19,037 nucleotides of DNA, taken from NCBI GenBank assembly GCA_036939755.1, contig JALLAZ010000231.1, forward strand, positions 1-19,037. Direction: 5' to 3'. Below are positions 16,692 through 19,037 of this stretch, in pieces; the stretch's first letter is position 1, and each line of letters starts with the position of its first letter. A model generated the notes under the pieces. The model was given only the letters and a program-made list of their open reading frames with translations. It had not been told where the DNA came from and searched no databases. The stretch comes from Stephanodiscus triporus. Its lineage: Eukaryota; Bacillariophyta; Thalassiosirophyceae; Thalassiosirales; Thalassiosiraceae. The position numbers and the translations under genes are program-made.

Positions 16692-18525
16692 GCGGCTTTC
16701 CCGCCGACGGCGTTGCGTCCCCAGGGGAGGCAGCGGCGGCCCCCACGAACGAAGACTGACGCCGGAACAGATTGGCCTTCTGTATCTCGATCCGCTCCTC
16801 GTAGGTCGATGCCGCGACGGCGAAGTAGCGGAGGAGCCCCTCGTCCAGTGTGAACTCTCCCGTCAGCCCGTCATCGTCCCTCCTCGGCAGCGCGTAGAGC
16901 AGGGCTCCGACCTGGAGCAGCGGCGCCAGGGGATCGGCGGCGTCGTCCGTCGGGTCCAGGGCGATCGAGGTCGCGCCGGCGGTGCCACGCGCCGCGGCGT
17001 TCGTCGGCGATCCCGCACGGCGGAGGCCGATCGCCCCACCGTCATCGGCAGCCGCCGCGACGTCCCACGTCGAGTGGTCGTGCGGTCCATCCATTTCCTC
17101 CTCCATCCGGGGGAGCATGCGCGACGTCATAATGGACAGCGCCGCGATGAGGAGGCCGTGCACGCGCCCGTTCGTCGTGCCGGTCCCGCGCGTCGCGTCT
17201 CGACAGGCGTTGCCGACCACGGACTCAAGGTCGGCCGCTCGAGGAGGGGGGACGACGACGCGCGTCGCGGCCGCTGATGTCGCGGCCGTCGGGTTCTCCC
17301 TTGCGTTCGTCCCCCTCCTCGCGTCGACGATAATGCCGTCGTCGTCGTAATCATCGTCGTCGTGATCGACCGATCTCTCCCCCTCGGGGAGGGCGACGGG
17401 GGTAGGAGCGCCGTCGCCGTCGCCGTCGCCGTCGCCGTTTCCCGCTCCACCCGTCCCTCCCACTCCGCCTGGACGTCTGGCGGGACGACGGCCGCCGACG
17501 CCCCCAGTTCGCCTCCTACATCCCCCGCCTTCGTCATCACCTTCCACCCCGTCCTCGTCCTCTCCACCGCACCGCGACGCGTTCTTGCGATCGCGCTCGA
17601 CGCCCCGAATGAGCCGCGCGGACGACGAAGAAGAAGACGAAGACGAAGTGCCGACGAACACCCCGTGGTTCAGCACGGCGTGCATCAGCCCCGGGAGCTC
17701 GCCCCTCGCCTCGGAGACGTCGTCCCCCCCGTCGCCGTCGCCGTCGTCGTCGTCGCGACGATCGCGCCCCGATCCCCCGAACGTCCGACGCAACGCCGCG
17801 ATCAGCGCCGGGGGAGGCGCGACGCGATCGTTGTCGTCGCCGCCATCGGCCGACGACGAAGACGACGACGACGACGACGACGACGACGAAGACGACGACG
17901 CTCCGCCGCCCCCGGCGCCGCAACCGTAGTTCCCCACTCGCACGATCTTGTCGTGGTGGCGGAGGACGCGCGACAACTTCTTCGGCCAGTCCTCCCCGTT
18001 ATCGCGGTCGACTGTCGTCGTAGTAGTAGTCGCCGTCCTCGTCCTCGACGTCGATCCGCCCCCGACCGCCGCCGCCGCCGCGTCGTCGTAATAATCGCGA
18101 CACGGGAAGACGATCTCGTTCCCGCCGAGTGCGCGCGCCGCGTCGAATAGGGCCGCATCGGTCAGGAGATTGGCGCGACCGCGAAGCGCGGCGACGGGAG
18201 CGACGCCCTGTTTTTTTTTTTTTCGTCGTCGTCGTCGTCGACGTTCGTTCGTTCGGGGACGAGTTAAAGGATGAGAGGGGGGGGAATTGAAAAAAATTAT
18301 ATATATATAATGATGATGATGATGAAAGGACGGGTCCGTGGGGGATCGTGAAAGAAGAAAAAAAAAACGCACCATCGTCCGAGCGAATCGATACGCGACG
18401 CCCCGCGGGTCCATGTCGATCAAGGTCTCGATGGCGTCCTCCCGACCGGCGCCGCCGCCGACGACGATGCGGGAGGAGGAGGAAGAAGCCTCGGCGCGGA
18501 GGGGAGGAGGTGACGGCCCGGACAT
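570..18525 (-). CDS. Giant HECT-type E3 ubiquitin ligase with UIM, tandem UBA and three SPRY domains (18 exons, 5,445 aa)
   Basis: Single minus-strand gene. Coding exons from start to stop are 18525-18373, 18207-15091, 14990-13433, 13337-9689, 9602-8353, 8274-8100, 8003-7464, 7382-6776, 6673-6478, 6327-5452, 5368-5069, 4991-4295, 4219-4088, 4009-3904, 3823-3523, 3452-2339, 2225-2057 and 1967-570. Every intron is GT-AG and every junction keeps frame; the sum is 16,338 nt. Domain order: low-complexity N-terminus, UIM (about residue 716), SPRY (1424-1620), UBA pair (2958-3077), SPRY (3140-3310), SPRY (4284-4452), SH3b-like segment (4704-4765), HECT (about 5080-5430). Ubiquitin would pass from an E2 to Cys5398 and then to substrate. 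The ATG is the first in frame, with a TAA four codons upstream and A at -3. It could be a HERC1-, HECTD4- or HUWE1-like ligase; E3 function is secure from the HECT motifs, but the substrate is unknown. Confidence 0.9.
590..1660 (-). other. HECT catalytic domain; active-site Cys codon at 714-716
   Basis: The C-terminal HECT domain covers about residues 5080-5430. Cys5398 sits in the loop Ser-Thr-Cys-Phe-Phe, in the usual HECT context of a Leu-Pro-x-Ala-x-Thr-Cys-Phe pattern. This Cys forms the ubiquitin thioester. The tail after it is 47 residues and ends Trp-Arg-Gly-Leu, which places an aromatic residue at position -4. HECT ligases commonly have a Phe there that helps transfer. Confidence 0.95.
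2057..2225 (-). CDS. Exon 17: helical segment just before the HECT region
   Basis: Residues 4924-4980. I chose the acceptor AACCTCCAAG because it is the one that keeps phase 2 and avoids stop codons. The earlier AGs near 2320 and 2294 lead to in-frame TAA. The result is ARIAMLRSFNRRAQYALPWL and a Gly-rich turn, a pattern often seen upstream of HERC-type HECT domains. The donor GTAAGT is in phase 0. Confidence 0.75.
2339..3452 (-). CDS. Exon 16: beta-rich linker with SH3b-like segment and helical tail
   Basis: Residues 4553-4924. The acceptor TGTTCTAG gives NRWKSGRWRRSETRG. A beta-rich region follows: GDKVEIKRSAGRILELQEEA, then VVLGTYQGRLFYRLV. An SH3b-like unit lies at about 4704-4765 (SSKSIGTIASGTVIPP then GWISSRIRGG). 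The last third is helical, with a small-residue core (FMDCALVLCALQPSKQEHLW). The donor GTGAGT is in phase 2. Confidence 0.85.
3523..3823 (-). CDS. Exon 15: linker after SPRY domain 3
   Basis: Residues 4453-4553. The acceptor CTTCTTCAG has a strong pyrimidine tract. The sequence runs GAPSGIDGGRTGRYPANGSV, then KALWPVIGLRHPDDRVTMSS, and ends with LPQWLIEESFHE. The donor GTGAGT is in phase 1. I see no named domain. Confidence 0.85.
3904..4009 (-). CDS. Exon 14: end of SPRY domain 3
   Basis: Residues 4417-4452: VKYGEHILNDLGCAFENISP then a Gly-rich end. The acceptor is TTGTTGCAG. The donor GTGTGT in phase 0 is one of the weaker donors in the gene. Confidence 0.86.
4088..4219 (-). CDS. Exon 13: central part of SPRY domain 3
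   Basis: Residues 4373-4417. The acceptor GAACACAG completes a Trp codon, then GFVNYRATYSSGAERVYGAH and DTVGVLLDCDAGRINYFVD follow. The donor GTGAGT is in phase 2. This 132-nt exon is recognised by phase and by SPRY continuity. Confidence 0.88.
4295..4991 (-). CDS. Exon 12: linker and first half of SPRY domain 3
   Basis: Residues 4141-4373. The acceptor AATAAAAG splits an Ala codon and gives GVRVECTFFSDGAMSITERE. After a linker, SPRY 3 starts at about residue 4284 with SLSLSRDKRTVTCSASDGRG, then FTKGVHYWEVKLEKADIGSV. The donor GTGAGA is in phase 2. Confidence 0.87.
5069..5368 (-). CDS. Exon 11: conserved-looking Gly/Tyr-rich module before SPRY 3
   Basis: Residues 4041-4141. It reads EPWNEVPAMARRIRWHLTGK, then VYRYGGDGGCFDIVHVET, then YEQCASRCGFGTQRTLHVIL. 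The dense aromatic, Gly and Cys content suggests a folded beta-rich unit packed on SPRY 3. I do not recognise a named family. The acceptor is TTTAAAAG and the donor GTAAGT, phase 1. Confidence 0.83.
5452..6327 (-). CDS. Exon 10: helical segment and charged Lys/Glu-rich coil
   Basis: Residues 3749-4041. It starts SCPFRMVCAFTAAGILNTC, continuing the helix of exon 9 across intron 9 (6328-6477). A Trp-rich patch follows (HWEVWTGSVEIMEVEWTTPP near 5900-5950). Then comes a long coil (LYEQEKLEKDQQKRASEEEK), an acidic stretch and a KPKKKKKK run near 5490-5510. The basic run could be a nuclear localisation signal, but this is only an inference. The donor GTACGT is in phase 1. Confidence 0.85.
6478..6673 (-). 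CDS. Exon 9: short helical exon
   Basis: Residues 3684-3749. A Glu/Ser-rich start is followed by RLVSFLTGVFLSKPVSEQL and ELFEAWCIGLFS. The acceptor is TTGTTAG. An earlier AG after an eight-T run is ruled out because it leads to an in-frame TAG. The donor GTGAGT is in phase 1. Confidence 0.82.
6776..7382 (-). CDS. Exon 8: helical scaffold
   Basis: Residues 3481-3683. The acceptor ATTCCCAG gives ASLCVLYSQKLVMHTMISHS, a helix like those after SPRY domains in giant HECT proteins. It continues with HEVSRRLWQVIEYCTSL, a small-residue-rich stretch and FRRVLIAAIRRAIRLLAA. The donor GTTAGT is in phase 0. No catalytic motif is visible. Confidence 0.82.
7464..8003 (-). CDS. Exon 7: end of SPRY domain 2 and linker
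   Basis: Residues 3301-3481. The acceptor TATGTAG restores REKLRLILGGKGTEPFKYPP, the end of the SPRY fold. The rest is a charged linker with helical pieces, such as IHDAARERNILLAEEKALIE near 7850-7910 and INLLRDAYNKIHDEVNKELK near the end. The donor GTACGT is in phase 2. Confidence 0.87.
7960..8660 (-). other. SPRY domain 2 (exons 5, 6 and 7)
   Basis: About residues 3140-3310. Key segments are GKWYYEAEIRTAGCLQIGWA, GDGCGDGPSSWAFDGWRRYRW, EGDTVGCFVDMDSMSVSFTL, GMGLAFSGEGFRPC and VYACVSFN, ending KLRLILGG. This is the most canonical SPRY of the three, of the G-x-G-D-x-x-S-W-A-F-D-G type. Introns 5 (8275-8352) and 6 (8004-8099) interrupt it, and the domain is continuous only after both are removed, which supports the splice sites. 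Confidence 0.92.
8100..8274 (-). CDS. Exon 6: central part of SPRY domain 2
   Basis: Residues 3243-3301. The acceptor GCATCAG gives the split codon GAA and then WGCKWTEGDTVGCFVDMD. The donor GTACGT is in phase 2, after VYACVSFN and two bases of an Arg codon. Confidence 0.9.
8353..9602 (-). CDS. Exon 5: tandem UBA domains, acidic linker and start of SPRY domain 2
   Basis: Residues 2826-3243. Two UBA domains lie at about 2958-3006 and 3035-3077. An acidic linker follows (about 8750-8845, mainly Glu, Asp, Asn), then the first half of SPRY 2. The exon start is ambiguous: acceptors AAAAAG at 9603 and GGTAG at 9588 are both in frame and differ by four residues. The donor is GTTAGT in phase 1. Confidence 0.85.
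8850..8980 (-). other. UBA domain 2
   Basis: About residues 3035-3077: LIRQLVEMGFPRHWCVEAL followed by NNVDEALTWILTNG. The canonical Met-Gly-Phe loop and the Asn-x-x-x-Ala-x-x-Trp-Leu third helix are present. UBA domains bind mono- or polyubiquitin. In an E3 this would help keep growing chains or ubiquitinated substrates bound. Confidence 0.9.
9062..9210 (-). other. UBA domain 1
   Basis: A three-helix ubiquitin-associated domain at about residues 2958-3006: QMAELGLPRQWAELALSR, then GGTNIEAAVHFCLE. The usual Met-Gly-Phe loop is replaced by Leu-Gly-Leu, which may alter affinity. It shares the pattern Leu/Phe-Pro-Arg-x-Trp with UBA 2, suggesting a local duplication. Confidence 0.8.
9603..9688 (-). 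other. Intron 4 (86 nt, or 101 nt with the alternative acceptor)
   Basis: Donor GTAAGT, phase 2. The acceptor AAAAAG at 9603 and the acceptor GGTAG at 9588 both keep the frame. A branch-point-like TTACTGA lies upstream of both. Confidence 0.7.
9689..13337 (-). CDS. Exon 4: long scaffold region between SPRY 1 and the UBA pair
   Basis: Residues 1610-2826, mostly predicted helix with leucine-rich segments, for example DVILMKILPCLASSISLIP near 13040 and SLLQISASVLLSSCVQLSLG near 11110. The first residues finish SPRY 1. Around residues 1750-1870 a beta-rich module contains GEWAICVDSS, YVVQLDRKI and ARLSLDGTRFEGMRHNVEKG; it looks like a further beta-sandwich, but I cannot name it. The exon ends LLLARA with donor GTAAGT in phase 2. 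Large solenoid-like scaffolds are usual in giant HECT ligases. Confidence 0.88.
13300..13990 (-). other. SPRY domain 1 (spans exons 3 and 4)
   Basis: About residues 1424-1620. Splicing intron 3 (13338-13432) joins LYP to AVGMYQRDDRVTL, the usual closing strand of this domain, which confirms the splice. SPRY folds are beta-sandwich protein-interaction modules. This copy is of the type with the pattern G-D-x-x-G-W-G followed by W-H-x-R-x-K-x-R. It is the least similar in sequence to the other two copies. Confidence 0.85.
13433..14990 (-). CDS. Exon 3: helical region and most of SPRY domain 1
   Basis: Residues 1091-1610 (the last one split). I chose the acceptor TTCAAG|GTC because a long pyrimidine-rich tract precedes it and phase 0 is kept. 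An alternative in-frame acceptor, ATGCAG|CGT (exon starting at 14918), would drop 24 residues. The N-terminal part is helical (for example VALLSILSYFYSCAASKSIQ). From about residue 1424 the SPRY signature appears: SGVHRWAVKLDKCERGHVFV, then VGGDSNGWGLIG, then ITLDTNVGTLSFGLW. It ends DWGIAFEGLPLDVKLYP, and a phase 1 donor GTAAGA splits the next codon. Confidence 0.85.
14991..15090 (-). other. Intron 2 (100 nt)
   Basis: Donor GTAAGT; a long pyrimidine-rich stretch precedes the acceptor TTCAAG. Phase 0. A second in-frame acceptor lies 72 nt further on. Confidence 0.75.
15091..18207 (-). CDS. Exon 2: low-complexity acidic N-terminal region with a UIM
   Basis: Residues 52-1090, phase 0 at both ends. 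The first two thirds are disordered-looking and GC-rich. They hold a 16-Ser run (17851-17898), a second Ser run near 17625, a Gly-Asp hexanucleotide repeat near 17415, Pro and Ser runs near 16665, and Asp runs. Ordered islands appear, for example PLLQVGALLYALPRRDDDG and FTLDEGLLRYFAVAAS. Residues of about 640-715 are strongly acidic and lead into a UIM at about 712-728. A Pro-rich stretch near 15900 and a helical tail (for example LLLLIASLHLSFHLRNSALA near 15430-15490) follow. The exon ends WRKR with donor GTAAGT. Confidence 0.85.
16177..16227 (-). other. Ubiquitin-interacting motif (UIM) in the E3 N-terminal region
   Basis: The segment DDEDLQRALSLSLAAEI fits the UIM pattern: an acidic cluster, a hydrophobic residue, two residues, the invariant Ala, three residues, the invariant Ser, then an acidic residue. 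Leu716 is encoded at 16213-16215. The terminal acidic residue is one place later than the consensus. UIMs are single helices that bind the Ile44 patch of ubiquitin. It follows an acidic low-complexity run, so a chance match is possible, but both the Ala and Ser anchors are present. Confidence 0.7.
17851..17898 (-). repeat. (TCG)n trinucleotide tract coding 16 serines
   Basis: Sixteen consecutive Ser codons, all TCG apart from two TCT, in exon 2. Other tandem tracts in the same exon lie near 17414-17440 (GTCGCC units on the plus strand, Gly-Asp repeats) and 16659-16695 (CGA then CGG units, Ser and Pro runs). Such tracts are prone to slippage. Confidence 0.9.
18208..18372 (-). other. Intron 1 (165 nt), in frame and free of stop codons
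   Basis: Donor GTGCGT, acceptor AAAAACAG after a 13-nt A run on the coding strand. The length is 55 codons and there is no in-frame stop, so the reading frame runs straight through it. The translated content (Phe run, five His, Arg run, Lys run) comes from simple repeats: (CAT)n, (TA)n, (CGA)n and poly-A. It therefore looks intronic rather than coding. Retention would insert 55 residues without a frameshift. Confidence 0.75.
18211..18325. repeat. Cluster of simple repeats inside intron 1
   Basis: In plus-strand order: a 13-nt T run, (CGT)n, three CGTT units, an AT stretch and about five TGA/GAT units. The repeats make up much of the intron and explain its odd translated content. Confidence 0.85.
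18373..18525 (-). CDS. Exon 1: N-terminus of the HECT E3
   Basis: Residues 1-51. A Pro/Ser/Gly-rich start is followed by a more protein-like segment, EDAIETLIDMDPRGVAYRF. The ATG has A at -3 and an in-frame TAA 12 nt upstream, so no longer start exists without another upstream exon. The exon ends at codon Met51 with donor GTGCGT, phase 0. No signal peptide is visible, which fits a cytosolic or nuclear protein. Confidence 0.75.
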
Positions 18526-18527
18526 GA

Positions 18528-18557
18528 TGATATAATATTATATATAATAATAATAGG
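18528..18557 (-). promoter_or_regulatory. AT-rich, TATA-like block before the start codon
   Basis: On the coding strand this reads TATTATTATTATATATAATA and on to the ATG. It stands out within GC-rich surroundings. It lies 3 to 32 nt before the ATG. If it were a TATA box the 5' UTR would have to be absent or nearly so, so an AT-rich 5' UTR is as likely. Confidence 0.3.
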
Positions 18558-19006
18558 ATCGACCTAGGAACGGAAGAACGACACGCCTCTCTCTCCCCCG
18601 GGTGAGCTTTGGCCGCCGCGCCCCCCCTCCCTGTCACCCCCCCCTCTCTCTCACCGCCCCCCGGCTTTCCTTCTCTCTCAAGCGCGAGCGTTTGCGAGGT
18701 CGATCACTTCTTTCGGTAGTACTGTTTGCTATACCAACGGATGGAGATATATTATTATGCGAGCAGGATTATGTCGCGCGTTGATGAGATAGAGATATCA
18801 CATTGATCACGGATTTATCCCGACCGACCCCCCATCCACATGATCTAGTATGGTACCGTAAAAGTCGGGGCATAAAGAAACGCTCACTAAATAAGACAAT
18901 AATCTAAGTTAATTAGCAGCTCTCTAGGTACAAATTCGTAACTAAATTCACTGTTTCTCCTTAATTACTACAGAACTAACAGCCCAAACTAGAAGAAAAC
19001 GATTGT

Positions 19007-19029
19007 CCTCAGAAAAAGCTTTCTGGCGA
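19007..19029 (-). repeat. Right arm of an imperfect inverted repeat with bases 1-23
   Basis: The reverse complement of 19007-19029 matches 1-23 at 18 of 23 positions without gaps, starting with an identical TCGCCAG and sharing AAGCT. The left arm begins at base 1, so it may continue outside the window. Confidence 0.4.
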
Positions 19030-19037
19030 TCCCCAAT

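Larger units (their letters stand above)
18526..19037. other. Upstream flank of the E3 gene, no gene seen
   Basis: No convincing coding sequence. 18528-18557 is AT-rich directly before the ATG. 18590-18680 holds C-rich and CT-repeat tracts (GA-rich on the coding strand). From 18720 to the end the sequence becomes AT-rich. The promoter and 5' UTR must lie here, but no start site can be placed with certainty. Confidence 0.6.

Noticed and set aside
16399..17277. Plus-strand ORF of 292 codons
   Set aside because: Antisense to exon 2. The sequence is an Arg-rich by-product of GC-rich trinucleotide repeats with no domain; the opposite strand is in the frame of the ligase.
17362..18150. Plus-strand ORF of 262 codons
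   Set aside because: Long Arg and Val runs made by the same CGT/GAC repeats read antisense. No independent evidence for a gene.
18208..18372. Histidine- and arginine-rich block as a real protein segment
   Set aside because: It has good donor and acceptor sites and is made of simple repeats. Kept as a finding because retention stays possible.
570..18525. Reading the window as about ten separate minus-strand genes
   Set aside because: The breaks between ORFs are all GT-AG introns with matching phases, and three SPRY domains are complete only after joining across them.
17999..18637. Second minus-strand ORF of 212 codons overlapping exon 1 and intron 1
   Set aside because: A different frame from the ligase; it crosses intron 1 and the flank. 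Its content is low-complexity and stops before any domain.
1..19037. Bacterial operon, CRISPR array, tRNA or transposase
   Set aside because: No direct-repeat array, cloverleaf or transposase motif was seen, and spliced introns exclude a bacterial origin.

Overview
The window is eukaryotic nuclear DNA and holds essentially one gene. It runs on the minus strand from an ATG at 18525 to a TGA ending at 570, and encodes one very large HECT-type E3 ubiquitin ligase. I rebuilt 18 coding exons joined by 17 short GT-AG introns (70 to 165 nt). All reading phases agree from start to stop, giving a 16,338-nt CDS and a predicted protein of 5,445 residues. The small introns, very long exons, moderate overall GC and lack of any plant or animal hallmark suggest a unicellular alga or protist. 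A stramenopile such as a diatom is my best guess, but it is an inference.

Layout in order of transcription (high to low coordinates). 18526-19037 is upstream flank, with an AT-rich block directly before the ATG. Exons 1-2 encode an N-terminal third that is low-complexity and GC-rich, with runs of Ser, Asp, Gly and Pro. It ends in an acidic stretch carrying a recognisable ubiquitin-interacting motif (UIM). Exon 3 ends in the first SPRY domain, which is completed at the start of exon 4. Exon 4 is a 1.2-kilo-residue helical scaffold. Exon 5 carries two tandem UBA domains, an acidic linker and the start of a second SPRY domain, completed in exons 6-7. Exons 7-11 encode further helical scaffold, a charged coil with a six-lysine run, and a conserved-looking Gly/Tyr-rich module. 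Exons 12-14 carry the third SPRY domain. Exons 15-17 form a linker with an SH3b-like segment. Exon 18 holds the HECT domain with its catalytic Cys (codon 714-716, residue 5398). 1-569 is the downstream flank.

By family knowledge, the UIM and UBA domains would bind ubiquitin or ubiquitinated substrate, the SPRY domains would select protein substrates, and the C-terminal HECT domain would accept ubiquitin from an E2 and transfer it. The overall plan resembles giant HECT ligases of the HERC1, HECTD4 or HUWE1 kind, but I cannot assign one-to-one orthology. No RNA gene, transposase, CRISPR array or second protein-coding gene was found.
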